Source: Bacillus sp. cl95
GTDB lineage: Bacteria; Bacillota; Bacilli; Bacillales; Cytobacillaceae
DNA: 64,000 nucleotides
Direction: 5' to 3'
Assembly (NCBI RefSeq): GCF_900115925.1
Contig: NZ_FOYF01000005.1
Location: forward strand, 124,001-188,000
Shown: positions 7,666 through 17,640 of the stretch, piece after piece
How the letters are laid out: every line of letters starts with the position of its first letter
Position numbering within the stretch: position 1 is the stretch's first letter
The notes under the pieces: generated by a model
The model's input: only the letters and a program-made list of their open reading frames with translations
What the model was told of the DNA's origin: nothing
Databases searched by the model: none
Translations under genes and position numbers: made by a program

Positions 7666-8520
7666 CTATATCTCTGCAAAAACCATGCGGTCCTTGCCGT
7701 TTATGTCATTGAGGATAGCCACTTTTGCACCAGTGAAGGTTGCACGTAATAAGCCTGCTACCGCTTCACCTTGACCGGCACCAATTTCAAAACCGACAAT
7801 GGCACTCGGTGCAAGCACGGCTGGCAGTTCTTCCATAAATCTTCGGTAAAAATCTAGACCATCTTCCCCCGCAAACAATGCACGGTGCGGCTCATGTTCC
7901 GTAACGACAACCGACATCGAAGCCTCATCCGCTACAGGAATATAAGGAGGATTTGATAGAATGACGTCAAACTTACGGCCTTCTGCAATAAACGGCTTCA
8001 GCAAGTCCCCTTGCAAAAACTCGACTTCCGCCCCAAGTTCTTGCGCATTCAATCTGGCTACATCAAGTGATTCTTCCGCTATATCAGTGGCCGTTACCTG
8101 CAAGCGAGGAACTTCCAGCTTCATCGTAATAGCTATGGCGCCACTTCCGGTTCCGATATCCGCAAGAGTTACTTCTTGATCTGCGAACTTTTCATTAATC
8201 CGGCGAACAGCATCCATTATCAGTTCTTCCGTTTCCGGTCTTGGTATCAACACTGATTCATTTACGACAAAATCTCGTCCATAAAACTCTTCTCTTCCAA
8301 TGATATACTGGATCGGTCTGCCTTCTGCATGTGTCAAAACCGCTTTTTCGAAATCTAGCCATGTTTGCGGCTCTAAATCACTACGGACTTCCGCAAACAG
8401 CTTTGAACGTGAAAAACCGGTGTAATGACGCAGCAATAACTCACCCGCATTTTCATCGCGACCCTTCTCCTTTAAAAAAGAAGAAGCCCATTGCAGGGCC
8501 TCATAAACTTTTTTATTCAT
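7666..8520 (-). CDS. prmC: Peptide chain release factor N5-glutamine methyltransferase
   Basis: A 284-residue class I methyltransferase that methylates the Gln of the GGQ motif in release factors. An N-terminal helical substrate domain precedes the SAM-binding motif ([11 protein letters not shown]) and the catalytic NPPY (SNPPYIP). I start at the ATG at 8520, which overlaps the prfA stop (ATGAATAA), giving an 8-nt overlap and probable translational coupling; longer reading into prfA has no ribosome site. The next gene upstream is its substrate, prfA, as in B. subtilis. Confidence 0.93.
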   Translation of the reverse strand: MNKKVYEALQWASSFLKEKGRDENAGELLLRHYTGFSRSKLFAEVRSDLEPQTWLDFEKAVLTHAEGRPIQYIIGREEFYGRDFVVNESVLIPRPETEELIMDAVRRINEKFADQEVTLADIGTGSGAIAITMKLEVPRLQVTATDIAEESLDVARLNAQELGAEVEFLQGDLLKPFIAEGRKFDVILSNPPYIPVADEASMSVVVTEHEPHRALFAGEDGLDFYRRFMEELPAVLAPSAIVGFEIGAGQGEAVAGLLRATFTGAKVAILNDINGKDRMVFAEI

Positions 8521-9589
8521 CAGAAGCATTTTCAAGCTTGCTTGATTGATCTTCGAGGATAAGTGCATCGATGATCTCGTCAAGCTTGCCTTCAACGATT
8601 TGGTCGAGCTTTTGAATCGTCAAACCGATGCGGTGGTCGGTGACGCGGTTTTGCGGGAAGTTGTATGTGCGGATACGCTCAGAACGGTCACCAGTACCAA
8701 CGGCTGATTTACGTACTTGATCGTATTCTGCCTGTGCTTCTTGCATGAACTTATCATATACACGGGCACGCAATACTTTCATCGCTTTATCTTTGTTCTT
8801 ATGCTGGGACTTTTCGTCCTGACATGATACGACGATACCAGTTGGAATATGTGTCAAACGAACAGCTGACATCGTCGTGTTTACGCTCTGTCCGCCGGCG
8901 CCGCTTGATGCGAACGCGTCAAAACGGATATCCTTGTCATGAATTTCTACTTCAACATCTTCTGCTTCAGGTAAACAAGCTACTGTAGCTGTAGAAGTAT
9001 GGATACGGCCGCCTGATTCTGTTTCAGGGACACGTTGTACACGGTGTGCGCCGTTTTCGAATTTCAGCTTCGAATAGGCACCTTTACCGTTAATCATGAA
9101 AATGATTTCTTTGTATCCGCCAAGTCCAGTTGGATTTGAATCCATGACTTCCGTTTTCCAGCCTTGCGCTTCGGCATAACGGCTGTACATACGGTATAAA
9201 GTGCCGGCAAATAGGGCTGCTTCATCCCCACCTGCTGCTCCACGAATTTCAAAGATAACGTTTTTATCGTCATTCGGATCTTTCGGGATTAACAAGAGTT
9301 TCAGACGCGCTTCTAGATCTTCGACTGAAGTTTGAAGTTCATTCACTTCTTCTTTAACCATTTCGCGCATCTCAGCATCCAGACTCTTGTCTTCTAGCAT
9401 CGCTTTTGCATCGTTTAGTTGCTCACGTACATCTTTGTACTCACGGTAAGTTTGAACCGTGTCATTTATATCTGATTGTTCTTTTGAATACTCACGTAAT
9501 TTTTTTGAATCATTTACAATTTCGGGATCGCTCAAAAGCTCATTTAACCTTTCATAACGATCTTCAACTGCTTGAAGACGATCGAACAC
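8513..9589 (-). CDS. prfA: Peptide chain release factor 1
   Basis: A 358-residue class I release factor reading UAA/UAG. The catalytic GGQ is in [10 protein letters not shown], preceded by the conserved [20 protein letters not shown]. The C-terminal segment [20 protein letters not shown] is typical of RF1. The start is GTG at 9589 with GAGGTG 8 nt upstream. It overlaps prmC by 8 nt. Length and motifs are complete and nothing looks unusual. Confidence 0.96.
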   Translation of the reverse strand: MFDRLQAVEDRYERLNELLSDPEIVNDSKKLREYSKEQSDINDTVQTYREYKDVREQLNDAKAMLEDKSLDAEMREMVKEEVNELQTSVEDLEARLKLLLIPKDPNDDKNVIFEIRGAAGGDEAALFAGTLYRMYSRYAEAQGWKTEVMDSNPTGLGGYKEIIFMINGKGAYSKLKFENGAHRVQRVPETESGGRIHTSTATVACLPEAEDVEVEIHDKDIRFDAFASSGAGGQSVNTTMSAVRLTHIPTGIVVSCQDEKSQHKNKDKAMKVLRARVYDKFMQEAQAEYDQVRKSAVGTGDRSERIRTYNFPQNRVTDHRIGLTIQKLDQIVEGKLDEIIDALILEDQSSKLENASDE

Positions 9590-9722
9590 AGTTATTCACC
9601 TCAGTTTTTAGTCCATAACATTCTAATTATAGTATAGGTGAAAACCCCCGTCAAAACCAAATCTTTCGCAAAAAAATTCATTTTTGACAAATGGCACGTT
9701 TCAGAGCCCTTATAAGATGCAC

Positions 9723-10418
9723 TTAAAAAGGCGGTTGAGATATTCCAGAAGGTGTTTCCTGTGTTATGTTTTTAAATGAACCTCTTGATTTATTGATCCA
9801 TAGAAGAATAAGTGCAATTACCACTATCCTGAAACTGATTCCGACGATTCCGCCTTCAGGTCCGTATAAACCGCCAGAAAGCCATGAGTGGTCAAGCAGT
9901 TTTAATTTTAAGATTCCCTCTACTTCAAATCCACTGACCGGAAATCCAAGCAATGGAGCCTGAACATAATTCCAAGCAAAATGTAGCGCCCATGGTAACC
10001 AGATTTTTCGGGTGCCTATAAACGCCAATCCATACATGATTCCACCTAAACCATTACTTACTACTGATAGCCATGTTGCGTGATCATTGGAAGCATGCAT
10101 CGCTCCAAATACGATTGCCGTCAAAAGCAGTGGAATCCAAGGTCTTTTTAATACTTTAATGAGGAGGCTTAATAGGATGAACCTGTACAAAAATTCTTCC
10201 CATCCAGCAGCTACTAGAATAAGTCCTGTATAAAAAAGAATCGTCTTTGCATTGAATCCATTTCCCACCACTTCTATTAGACCGAATGCCAAACTTACCG
10301 CAAAGATGCCAACCATTGCAAAAGCAGTAATCGCCAATCCAACCCCAATATCCCGCTTCATATGTTGATCCGGAGTGTAAGCGGAGAAGAGTTTTCTTAT
10401 TTCGATTTTTTTCCTCAT
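9723..10418 (-). CDS. CPBP-family intramembrane metalloprotease
   Basis: About 231 residues with several hydrophobic helices. It carries the CPBP (Abi/CAAX-protease and bacteriocin-processing) motifs: the glutamate pair with Arg in WEEFLYRF, then GAMHASN and HFAWN, whose Glu and His residues are the presumed metal ligands. I start at the ATG at 10418, although the ribosome site (GGGGAATG) is weak; a start at 10466 would add only a short non-hydrophobic leader. Members modify membrane proteins or give bacteriocin self-immunity; no partner gene is nearby, so the substrate is unknown. Confidence 0.8.
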   Translation of the reverse strand: MRKKIEIRKLFSAYTPDQHMKRDIGVGLAITAFAMVGIFAVSLAFGLIEVVGNGFNAKTILFYTGLILVAAGWEEFLYRFILLSLLIKVLKRPWIPLLLTAIVFGAMHASNDHATWLSVVSNGLGGIMYGLAFIGTRKIWLPWALHFAWNYVQAPLLGFPVSGFEVEGILKLKLLDHSWLSGGLYGPEGGIVGISFRIVVIALILLWINKSRGSFKNITQETPSGISQPPF

Positions 10419-10488
10419 GTCATTCCCCAGTCCTAAAAAATATTTTAATTTTATTATACAACACAAAATTGGTAAATTTTACATTTTA

Positions 10489-10521
10489 ATAAAAAAACAT
10501 GCCCTTGAAAAAGAGCATGTT
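10489..10521 (-). terminator. Terminator of the YhcN/YlaJ lipoprotein gene
   Basis: Arms AACATGC and GCATGTT (10496-10502 and 10515-10521) with a T run on the minus strand. The stem overlaps the stop codon region. Confidence 0.75.
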
Positions 10522-10966
10522 AACGACGATCTTCTTTTACTTTCACTTCGATATTATAGCGCGGTAATGCTTGCACGAGTTTTTTATGAATTCGGGCCTC
10601 TGCATCGATTTTTTCATCTGCGTTGAGCATTCCTTTTTTGTACACTGTTATCCACATTTCGTTTCCGTTAATGGCAATACGACCTGGTTTGAATTCTTCC
10701 GTTGCATTTATGACTTCACGCGCCTTATCAATATCATTTTCTTGATATGCACTTGAGCCCGGTTCGGAATTATTAAGATTAAGGAAGTTTGGATTTTGAT
10801 TCTCCATATTATTACGAACGACCCCTTGGTCTTTTCCAGCAGGTTTGTTCGCTGTGTACTGCGGTACCTCGCCTTTCGAGCGCATTTTCTGTGCAACTTC
10901 TCCATTTGAACCGCAAGCAGTTAAAGAGAGAAGCAAAATTGATAATAGTGGCAGTAATTTCTTCAT
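10520..10966 (-). CDS. YhcN/YlaJ-family sporulation lipoprotein
   Basis: A 148-residue secreted lipoprotein. The N-terminus has a signal peptide ending in the lipobox LTACGS, so a mature N-terminal cysteine is expected. After a low-complexity Asn-rich linker (about residues 45-75) comes the YhcN/YlaJ domain, including KPGRIAINGNEMWITVYKKG. Relatives in B. subtilis (YhcN, YlaJ, CoxA) are spore or forespore membrane proteins. AGGAGG lies 8 nt before the ATG at 10966. It is a single gene upstream of the CPBP gene; exact role unknown. Confidence 0.85.
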   Translation of the reverse strand: MKKLLPLLSILLLSLTACGSNGEVAQKMRSKGEVPQYTANKPAGKDQGVVRNNMENQNPNFLNLNNSEPGSSAYQENDIDKAREVINATEEFKPGRIAINGNEMWITVYKKGMLNADEKIDAEARIHKKLVQALPRYNIEVKVKEDRR

Positions 10967-11045
10967 TTTTGCACCTCCTGATATTAGGATGCCCAAAAAA
11001 TGAGTGTAATTTATTCCATATTATGGTAGTTAAAGAGGGCAATTT

Positions 11046-11145
11046 CAGGATATGAGGTGTTTTCGAGAAGATATGAGGACAAATTTCAATATTTGACGGG
11101 TTTTAGAAATATATGACGGGTTTTGGGTCACATATGCTCGGTTCG
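11046..11145. repeat. 20-21-nt periodic direct-repeat array C
   Basis: Five units centred on TATGAGG, TATGAGG, TTTGACGGG, TATGACGGG and TATGCTCGG, with the core G at 11054, 11075, 11095, 11115 and 11136. Units 3 and 4 share CGGGTTTT. The core CGGGTTTTAG also occurs in array A. It lies between the lipoprotein gene and tdk. Confidence 0.65.
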
Positions 11146-11188
11146 TAATTTTTCTGATAACAACAAACCTCACTTACCTCTTTCACCA

Positions 11189-11222
11189 CAAAAAAACTGC
11201 CCAGGTACACACCTAGGCAGTT
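11189..11222 (-). terminator. tdk terminator
   Basis: A 12-bp stem (AACTGCCCAGGT, 11195-11206, with ACCTAGGCAGTT, 11111-11122 offset by 100, that is 11211-11222) with one mismatch or wobble and a T run on the minus strand. Confidence 0.85.
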
Positions 11223-11232
11223 CGCAAAAATA

Positions 11233-11841
11233 TTATGATAACGTTTTTTCACTCAATGGTGATGGTGTTTTTGGCACTTCATGATGGTGACGGCAACGAG
11301 GCTCGTAAGCTTCCGATGCGCCTACTAAAATGACTGGGTCATGGTAGGATGCAGGGCGACCATTGATTAAGCGTTGCGTACGGCTTGCCGGTGAACCACA
11401 AGATGAGCACACTGCTTGCAGCTTTGTTACTAACTCAGCAACTGCCATCAATGCGGGCATATGGGTGAATGGCTCACCACGGAAGTCCTGGTCAAGTCCT
11501 GCGCAAATCACGCGGTATCCTGAATCTGCTAACTGCTGGATTACCTTCACGATCTCTTCATCGAAAAATTGGACTTCGTCAATCGCAATAACGTCCACTT
11601 CCGCATCGACATGTGCAAAAATGTCCGACGAATGAGAAATCGGGTGTGCAATGAAGGAAGAACCATTATGGGAAACAACGGATTCCTCACTATAGCGATT
11701 ATCAATTTTCGGTTTGAATACAGCTATTTTTTGTTTGGCGAATTGAGCACGTCTGACACGACGAATCAGTTCTTCGGATTTCCCTGAAAACATACTTCCG
11801 CAGATAACCTCAACCCAGCCGCTTTGCTTCATTACATACAT
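11233..11841 (-). CDS. tdk: Thymidine kinase
   Basis: A type II thymidine kinase of about 202 residues, phosphorylating thymidine in the salvage pathway. P-loop near the N-terminus ([16 protein letters not shown]), the DE motif [11 protein letters not shown], and a zinc site with CSSCG plus a late CRHHH. The C-terminal tail after the zinc site is about 15 residues. I chose the ATG at 11841 with AAGGAG 9 nt upstream; earlier frame-in-phase codons lack a site. It sits before rpmE and rho in reverse reading order, as in B. subtilis. Confidence 0.94.
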   Translation of the reverse strand: MYVMKQSGWVEVICGSMFSGKSEELIRRVRRAQFAKQKIAVFKPKIDNRYSEESVVSHNGSSFIAHPISHSSDIFAHVDAEVDVIAIDEVQFFDEEIVKVIQQLADSGYRVICAGLDQDFRGEPFTHMPALMAVAELVTKLQAVCSSCGSPASRTQRLINGRPASYHDPVILVGASEAYEPRCRHHHEVPKTPSPLSEKTLS

Positions 11842-11995
11842 AATCGGTTTCTCCTTCCTATTGCATGCCACGATGGAATCTATATAAATTTTGATAAGGA
11901 AAGTACAAGCGCCCATAAGAGCGCCAAAGCTAAACCATTATCTACTAAAAAAGGTCAAAATATGTAGCTCGCGGGGTAAAAACCGCTGCTTAGGC

Positions 11996-12035
11996 AATAA
12001 AAAACAGGCAAGTAGCAATTTCCCTTGCCTGTTTT
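11996..12035 (-). terminator. rpmE terminator
   Basis: Stem AAAACAGGCAA (12001-12011) with TTGCCTGTTTT (12025-12035) followed by T-rich sequence on the minus strand. Confidence 0.85.
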
Positions 12036-12041
12036 GAATGA

Positions 12042-12257
12042 TTATTGTTGTTGTTCTGATTTGATGCCGTATTTTTTGTTGAAACGGTCAACACGTCCGC
12101 CAGCTTCAGCGAATTTTTGACGTCCAGTATAGAATGGATGGCATTCAGAGCAAGTTTCTACACGGATTTCTTCTTTAACAGAACCCGTTTCGAATTCATT
12201 GCCACATGCACATTTCACCATTGCTTTTTTGTAGTTAGGATGAATTCCTGCTTTCAT
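12042..12257 (-). CDS. rpmE: 50S ribosomal protein L31, zinc-binding type
   Basis: A 71-residue L31. It keeps the four cysteines of the zinc form: CAC near residue 16 and CSEC near residue 36, followed by [11 protein letters not shown] use the ATG at 12257, 9 nt after AAGGAG; the ATG at 12266 abuts the ribosome site. In B. subtilis the zinc form is replaced by the Cys-less YtiA under zinc starvation. Located downstream of rho, as expected. Confidence 0.96.
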   Translation of the reverse strand: MKAGIHPNYKKAMVKCACGNEFETGSVKEEIRVETCSECHPFYTGRQKFAEAGGRVDRFNKKYGIKSEQQQ

Positions 12258-12394
12258 TCTTTTCATCTCCTTCCGCCCTGAATCTTTCGAAACAGAGTTA
12301 TCGTTTACGACAATGTCGTAAAATCTTAAAACACACTGCTATCATTATAACAAGGACAACCCTGATTTGCAAGATGGTAATTATTCTCTCAAAA

Positions 12395-13675
12395 TTATTG
12401 TGATCGTCTAGCAGTGCTTTTGCTCTTCATCTCTTCATCAAGTGCTGCAAAGAAATCTTCGTTCGACTTTGTTTGTTTAAGTTTTCTTAGGAAACGCTCA
12501 GCGAAGTCTGGTGAATCTGACATCGATTTGCGAATTGCCCAAAGCTTGTCGAGATGTTCTTTCGGAATAAGCAACTCTTCTTTTCTCGTTCCAGAACGAC
12601 GGATATCGAGTGCCGGGAAGATTCTGCGTTCAGCCAACTGGCGATCAAGATGCAGTTCCATGTTCCCTGTACCTTTGAACTCCTCGTAAATAACATCGTC
12701 CATTCTTGAACCTGTATCGACAAGAGCAGTTGCTAGAATCGTTAAGCTTCCGCCTTCTTCGATATTACGCGCAGCACCGAAGAAACGTTTCGGACGGTGG
12801 AAAGCAGCAGGGTCGATCCCTCCGGAAAGTGTTCTTCCACTTGGAGGAATAACCAAGTTGTATGCACGTGCTAAACGAGTGATACTATCCATCAGGATAA
12901 TGACGTCACGCTTATGTTCGACTAATCGCATCGCGCGCTCAAGCACAAGCTCTGCCACTTTTATATGATTTTCTGGCACTTCATCAAATGTCGAGCTGAC
13001 AACATCGCCCGCAACAGAACGTTCAATGTCTGTTACCTCTTCGGGACGCTCGTCGATCAACAGGACAATTAATTCAGCTTCTGGATGGTTCGTCGTAATG
13101 CTGTTTGCAATTTCTTTTAACAACATTGTTTTACCAGCTTTCGGTGGTGCCACGATCAATCCACGTTGCCCAAAACCGACTGGTGCGATGACATCCATAA
13201 TTCTAGTTGAAAGATGCTTGTGTGTCGTTTCAAGCTTCATTTGGCGATCAGGATACAATGCAGTCAAACCAGGGAAATGAACACGCTCTTTCGCTGATTC
13301 AGGATCGTCACCGTTAACAGCTTCAACCTGCAAAAGTCCGAAGTAACGTTCGTTTTCCTTTGGAGGACGCACCTTACCAGATACCTTATCACCATTACGA
13401 AGGTCAAAACGACGTATTTGTGATGCTGAAATATATATATCTTGGGAACTCGGCGAATAATTAATCGGACGTAAGAATCCAAAGCCTTCCGATTGGATAA
13501 TTTCAAGGACACCTTCCATGAAAAAATAACCTTGCTGTTCAGCGCGGGCCTTTAGGATCGCAAAAATGAGTTCTTTTTTCGTTAATTTGCTATAGTAGGC
13601 AACTTTATATTCTTTAGCAAGTTCATAAAGTTCCTTTAGCTTCATATTTTCTAGACTTGAGATTGTTAATTCCAT
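12395..13675 (-). CDS. rho: Transcription termination factor Rho
   Basis: A 426-residue Rho hexamer subunit. N-terminal Rho-N helical domain ([13 protein letters not shown]-type), OB-fold RNA-binding domain with GFGFLRP, then the RecA-type ATPase with Walker A ([12 protein letters not shown]) and the Q/R-loop region. Very close to the B. subtilis protein along its length. The ribosome site GGTGTAGGA before the ATG at 13675 is weak. No obvious intrinsic terminator lies between rho and rpmE. The leader contains a strong inverted repeat (13772-13798), relevant because Rho is often autoregulated. Confidence 0.97.
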   Translation of the reverse strand: MELTISSLENMKLKELYELAKEYKVAYYSKLTKKELIFAILKARAEQQGYFFMEGVLEIIQSEGFGFLRPINYSPSSQDIYISASQIRRFDLRNGDKVSGKVRPPKENERYFGLLQVEAVNGDDPESAKERVHFPGLTALYPDRQMKLETTHKHLSTRIMDVIAPVGFGQRGLIVAPPKAGKTMLLKEIANSITTNHPEAELIVLLIDERPEEVTDIERSVAGDVVSSTFDEVPENHIKVAELVLERAMRLVEHKRDVIILMDSITRLARAYNLVIPPSGRTLSGGIDPAAFHRPKRFFGAARNIEEGGSLTILATALVDTGSRMDDVIYEEFKGTGNMELHLDRQLAERRIFPALDIRRSGTRKEELLIPKEHLDKLWAIRKSMSDSPDFAERFLRKLKQTKSNEDFFAALDEEMKSKSTARRSQ

Positions 13676-13771
13676 TCCTACACCACGCTTTTAAATTTGA
13701 GTATCATTTGAAATTTCGTTCGCCCGTTCAATGTGAAATATTCTATCATGAGAAAACAAAAGCACTTAACG

Positions 13772-13798
13772 TGATACTGAGGCTAGCTAGCAGTATCA
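13772..13798. repeat. Inverted repeat in the rho leader
   Basis: TGATACTG at 13772-13779 pairs with CAGTATCA at 13791-13798; the loop itself contains the palindrome GCTAGCTAGC. It is about 100 nt upstream of the rho start. The 470-bp rho-glpX gap also holds the glpX terminator and repeat R1b; I see nothing else in it. Confidence 0.55.
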
Positions 13799-14012
13799 TA
13801 ACCTTAAGATGAAGTTTTCATATCTTGTATAAAGCCGGATCAGCGGCTTACTGAGAAGAAGATTCGGATAGAAAATGATTATTTTGAAGGCTTCTTTAGA
13901 AGAGGAGAAAGCAGACTTGACCTTTTTATAAAACAATTTCTATTTTAACCTTTATCCAAAAAATTAATCAACTATTTTAAATATGTAGGTTAAAACAGCT
14001 TAAACATTATGA

Positions 14013-14054
14013 TTCAAAGAAGACGGACCGACTCTAGTTTCGTAGAGCCAGTCC
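14013..14054 (-). terminator. glpX terminator, separated from its gene by R1 copy b
   Basis: A 12-bp stem (GGACTGGCTCTA with TAGAGTCGGTCC on the minus strand, two G-U pairs), loop CGAAAC, then GTCTTCTTTG. It lies 93 nt downstream of the glpX stop because a 76-bp repeat plus its 9-bp duplication intervene. Confidence 0.7.
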
Positions 14055-14070
14055 TGCTTTATTATCGCAT

Positions 14071-14146
14071 AGCCCTGTTAACTTGCCTGTTGATTTCCGC
14101 TCCAATCAACAAAGTGCAGGAAATCAACAATTTACTTTAACATAGC
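14071..14146 (+). mobile_element. R1 repeat element, copy b (76-bp internally deleted form)
   Basis: Starts AGCCCTGTTAA and ends TTTAACATAGC. The inner arms GTTGATTTCCGCTCC and AATCAAC are directly fused at 14089-14110; the whole GC-rich centre present in other copies is missing. It is flanked by a perfect 9-bp direct repeat TTATCGCAT (14062-14070 and 14147-14155). The right duplication contains the glpX stop codon. Confidence 0.85.
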
Positions 14147-15109
14147 TTATCGCATTACAAGATTTGGTTTCTTTTTCAAGCTGTGACGGCCTTCAATAAA
14201 GCGGACTGTGCCGGATTTTGCTCTCATAACAATCGAATGCGTTGATCCGTATGATCCTTTAAATTGAACACCGCGTAATAATTCGCCATCCGTTACACCA
14301 GTTGCAGCGAAAATCGCATCGTCACCGCGAACGAGGTCTTCCATTCTTAATACTTTATTGACATCTAGGCCCATTTTGATACAGCGCTCAAGCTCTGCAT
14401 CGTTTTGAGGAACCAACTTACCTAGAATTTCCCCACCAAGACATTTCAGTGCTACCGCTGCTAAAACGCCTTCAGGAGCGCCACCGCTACCAAACAAAAT
14501 GTCAACACCCGTGTGGTCGAAAGCTGTGTTGATTGCGCCAGCCACATCTCCGTCGTTGATCAATTTGATGCGCGCACCTGCTTCACGAAGCTGTTGAATG
14601 ATATGTTCGTGTCGTTCACGGTTCAATACCGTAGCTACCACATCTTCGATATCTTTATTCTTCGCTTTTGCCACAGCTTTCAAATTGTCGATTACGGAAG
14701 CATTAATATCAACTTGTCCAACCGCTTCAGGTCCAACAGCGATTTTGTCCATGTACATATCAGGTGCGTGCAAAAGGTTTCCATGGTCAGCAACCGCCAA
14801 TACCGCTAACGCGTTCCAACCACCAGAGGCAACAATGTTTGTCCCTTCTAACGGATCGACTGCGACGTCTACACGTGGACCGTAGCCAGTACCTAGTTTT
14901 TCACCAATATAAAGCATCGGAGCTTCATCCATTTCTCCTTCTCCGATTACGACAGTTCCCTTCATTGGTACTGTATCAAATACATCGCGCATGGCAGAAG
15001 TTGCTGCATCATCCGCTTCATCCTTTTTACCGCGTCCCATCCAACGTGCTGATGCCAATGCGGCACCTTCCGTTACACGGACAAGTTCCATCGTTAAACT
15101 TCTTTCCAT
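14147..15109 (-). CDS. glpX: Fructose-1,6-bisphosphatase, class II
   Basis: A 320-residue GlpX-type phosphatase hydrolysing fructose-1,6-bisphosphate in gluconeogenesis. Metal-binding residues are in [11 protein letters not shown] and VDPLEGTN; the later [10 protein letters not shown] is also family-typical. GGGGGA lies 10 nt before the ATG. Adjacent murA, tal and fbaA make a carbon and cell-wall group matching B. subtilis ywjI-murZ-ywjH-fbaA. A repeat element is inserted directly after the stop codon. Confidence 0.95.
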   Translation of the reverse strand: MERSLTMELVRVTEGAALASARWMGRGKKDEADDAATSAMRDVFDTVPMKGTVVIGEGEMDEAPMLYIGEKLGTGYGPRVDVAVDPLEGTNIVASGGWNALAVLAVADHGNLLHAPDMYMDKIAVGPEAVGQVDINASVIDNLKAVAKAKNKDIEDVVATVLNRERHEHIIQQLREAGARIKLINDGDVAGAINTAFDHTGVDILFGSGGAPEGVLAAVALKCLGGEILGKLVPQNDAELERCIKMGLDVNKVLRMEDLVRGDDAIFAATGVTDGELLRGVQFKGSYGSTHSIVMRAKSGTVRFIEGRHSLKKKPNLVMR

Positions 15110-15164
15110 TGGTTCGTTCCCCCATTTTCCCTCTGTAATAGCTTGATCGTATATATATTATGCT

Positions 15165-15201
15165 TAGAAAAGCTTCAGCGTCATCTGCAGAAGCTGAAGC
15201 T
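15165..15201 (-). terminator. murA terminator
   Basis: Arms AGCTTCAGC (15171-15179) and GCTGAAGCT (15193-15201), then TTTCT on the minus strand, about 58 nt after the murA stop. Confidence 0.75.
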
Positions 15202-15258
15202 ATCCTTATTCAAAAGTTATAAAGCTTGTCTAAAGATTAAATACTGCCTAAGAGGAGA

Positions 15259-16545
15259 TTACGTATTTTTCAGCTGCTCAGCTTCTTCTTGCGTCAAAGC
15301 TTCACGCCAAACTGTAGCACCCAAGCCATTTAGTTTTTCAACAAGGTTGCTATATCCCCTGTCGATATGTTCTAAACCTGTCACTTCCGTAATTCCTTCT
15401 GCCATTAATCCAGCGATTACCAATGCTGCACCAGCACGGAGGTCGCTCGCTTTCACTTTGGCGCCTTGCAACTGGACAGGACCATTTACAATCGCCGAAC
15501 GGCCTTCAACCTTAATGTTCGCATTCATACGACGAAGCTCATCGATATGTTTGAAACGAGCACCATAAATGGTATCCGTCACTACGCTCGAACCAGTCGA
15601 TCTCGTTAGTAGACTTGTGAATGGCTGTTGCAAATCAGTAGGGAAACCAGGATAAACAAGCGTTTTAATATCAACCGCTTTCAAATCTTTTGAACCGCCC
15701 ACAAAGATTTGATCATCACCTGACTCAATATTTACGCCCATTTCACGAAGCTTGGCAATTAAGGATTCCATGTGAAGTGGAATGACATTGTCAATTAGGA
15801 CACCTTCTCCAACCGCTGCGCCTAAAATCATGTACGTACCCGCTTCGATACGATCAGGAATGATGGTGTGGCGGCAACCGTGCAGACTGTCCACTCCATC
15901 AATACGGATGACGTCTGTTCCAGCGCCTTTGATTTTTGCACCCATGTTTGTTAAAAGTGTAGCCACATCAATGATTTCCGGCTCTTTCGCGGCATTTTCA
16001 ATGATGGTGCGACCTTTTGCCCTTACGGCTGCAAGCATGATATTAATCGTGGCACCTACACTAACGACGTCAAGGTAAATACGCGCACCGCGCAGCTCAT
16101 CCGCTCGTAAGTAAATGGCACCTTGCTCATTCGTAATGCTAGCACCTAAAGCTTCAAATCCTTTTATGTGCTGATCAATCGGACGAGGACCTAAATGGCA
16201 GCCACCAGGTAATCCGATAACAGCTTTTTTAAAGCGGCCGAGCATGGCACCCATTAAATAATAAGATGCACGAAGCTTCTTTACTTTGCCGCTTGGCATT
16301 GGCATAGAAATCATTTTTGAAGGATCGACTGTCATTTCCTCATCTGAGAAATTAACTTTCCCGCCAATCTCTTCTAATAAATCCTTAAGGATTTCAACGT
16401 CTGAAATATCTGGCAGCCCTTCGATTGTAACAGGAGAATCAGCTAGAATGGTTGCAGGGATAAGAGCCACCGCACTATTCTTTGCACCACTGATTTTGAC
16501 TGTTCCTTTTAATGGATAACCGCCTGCAATTTTAAGTTTTTCCAT
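15259..16545 (-). CDS. murA: UDP-N-acetylglucosamine 1-carboxyvinyltransferase (MurAB/MurZ type)
   Basis: A 428-residue enolpyruvyl transferase for the first committed step of peptidoglycan synthesis. Conserved N-terminal [14 protein letters not shown], and the catalytic cysteine is present in [15 protein letters not shown], so it should be fosfomycin-sensitive. Bacilli often have two copies; the neighbourhood (glpX, tal, fbaA) identifies this as the second, MurAB/MurZ copy. AAGGGAG lies 7 nt before the ATG. Confidence 0.94.
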   Translation of the reverse strand: MEKLKIAGGYPLKGTVKISGAKNSAVALIPATILADSPVTIEGLPDISDVEILKDLLEEIGGKVNFSDEEMTVDPSKMISMPMPSGKVKKLRASYYLMGAMLGRFKKAVIGLPGGCHLGPRPIDQHIKGFEALGASITNEQGAIYLRADELRGARIYLDVVSVGATINIMLAAVRAKGRTIIENAAKEPEIIDVATLLTNMGAKIKGAGTDVIRIDGVDSLHGCRHTIIPDRIEAGTYMILGAAVGEGVLIDNVIPLHMESLIAKLREMGVNIESGDDQIFVGGSKDLKAVDIKTLVYPGFPTDLQQPFTSLLTRSTGSSVVTDTIYGARFKHIDELRRMNANIKVEGRSAIVNGPVQLQGAKVKASDLRAGAALVIAGLMAEGITEVTGLEHIDRGYSNLVEKLNGLGATVWREALTQEEAEQLKNT

Positions 16546-16845
16546 TTCCGACTCCCTTCTAAGCCGTATGTAAGAAATGATCCGTTACATTCCGCATTAT
16601 CTGACGGTAAAACCCTATCATAAGTTTCACTTTTTGAAAATGGGAAGGTTTGGCTTCTTTAATCCAATTCGCCATTAGGTATTATTTTCCAACAACAATA
16701 GGCATAATCCGACAGTGTCTTTTTCCTATAGTTTACACGAAAAAATAAATTTCATGTATCGATATTGAAAAAAGTTCGCGAAAATGGAAAAGAATAGGCA
16801 TAAACTCTCATTTGAAGGTCCATGCCTTATTTCTTAAGTGCTAGA

Positions 16846-17487
16846 TTATCGATTATTCCAATCTGCTAGGAAAGCTTCGATTCCTTTGTCTGTTAATGGA
16901 TGGTGGAATAACTGGAGGATGACTTTGTATGGAATCGTTGCAATATGTGCACCGCGTAATGCCGCTTCTGTAACGTGCATAGGGTGGCGAATGGAAGCTG
17001 CAATGATTTCTGTTTCCAAGCCATGAATAGTAAAGATGTCTGAAATCGTATCAATAAGATCTAATCCGTTTTGACCGATATCATCTAGTCTGCCAAGGAA
17101 TGGTGAGACATAAGTGGCGCCTGCTCTTGCTGCGAGCAATGCTTGGTTTGCGTTGAAAATTAGCGTAACGTTCGTCTTGATTCCTTCTTTTGAAAAAGCA
17201 TGAACCGCTTTTAATCCGTCTGGAGTCATTGGTACTTTAACCGTGATATTTGGTGCAATCGCTGCAAGCTCTTTTCCTTCTTTGATCATGCCTTCAGCAT
17301 CAAGCGCAATTACTTCTGCACTAACAGATCCGGGAACAAGTTCAGTAATTTCCTTTAAGCGATCATGAAAAGATACACCTTTTTCCTTTGCTACTAGGGA
17401 AGGATTTGTTGTAACTCCCGCTAATAATCCTAATGCATGTGCTTCGCGAATTTCTTCCAAATTAGCTGTATCGATAAAAAACTTCAT
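16846..17487 (-). CDS. tal: Transaldolase (short, fructose-6-phosphate aldolase-like family)
   Basis: A 213-residue protein of the short transaldolase group (TalC/MipB-like), equivalent to B. subtilis ywjH. It begins [13 protein letters not shown]; the Schiff-base lysine is in [11 protein letters not shown], and TNVTLIFN follows. It exchanges dihydroxyacetone units between sugar phosphates in the pentose phosphate pathway. I start at the ATG at 17487, with GGAGG 8 nt upstream; the longer frame begins inside that site. Transcribed after fbaA across a terminator, suggesting partial read-through. Confidence 0.93.
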   Translation of the reverse strand: MKFFIDTANLEEIREAHALGLLAGVTTNPSLVAKEKGVSFHDRLKEITELVPGSVSAEVIALDAEGMIKEGKELAAIAPNITVKVPMTPDGLKAVHAFSKEGIKTNVTLIFNANQALLAARAGATYVSPFLGRLDDIGQNGLDLIDTISDIFTIHGLETEIIAASIRHPMHVTEAALRGAHIATIPYKVILQLFHHPLTDKGIEAFLADWNNR

Positions 17488-17534
17488 ATTATTACCCTCC
17501 AAGTCGATTGTTTTCGACGAAATATTTAATCATT

Positions 17535-17576
17535 AAAAAAAGAATTGAAACCGCCACTTTCAAAAAGGGCGGTTTC
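17535..17576 (-). terminator. fbaA terminator
   Basis: A perfect 9-bp stem GAAACCGCC (17547-17555) with GGCGGTTTC (17568-17576), followed on the minus strand by a T-rich run starting 5 nt later. Confidence 0.8.
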
Positions 17577-17640
17577 TTGTATGGATGTCGTTTCTATATG
17601 TTTTGCCCTTCGGCTATCACGCTTCGATTTTCTTGGAAGC

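Noticed and set aside
9723-10418. Bacteriocin immunity locus (CPBP protease)
   Set aside because: No precursor peptide, transporter or modification gene is nearby.
16785-16835. Terminator after tal
   Set aside because: Only a 6-bp stem (AGGCAT/ATGCCT) with a large loop and no clear T run; too weak to list.
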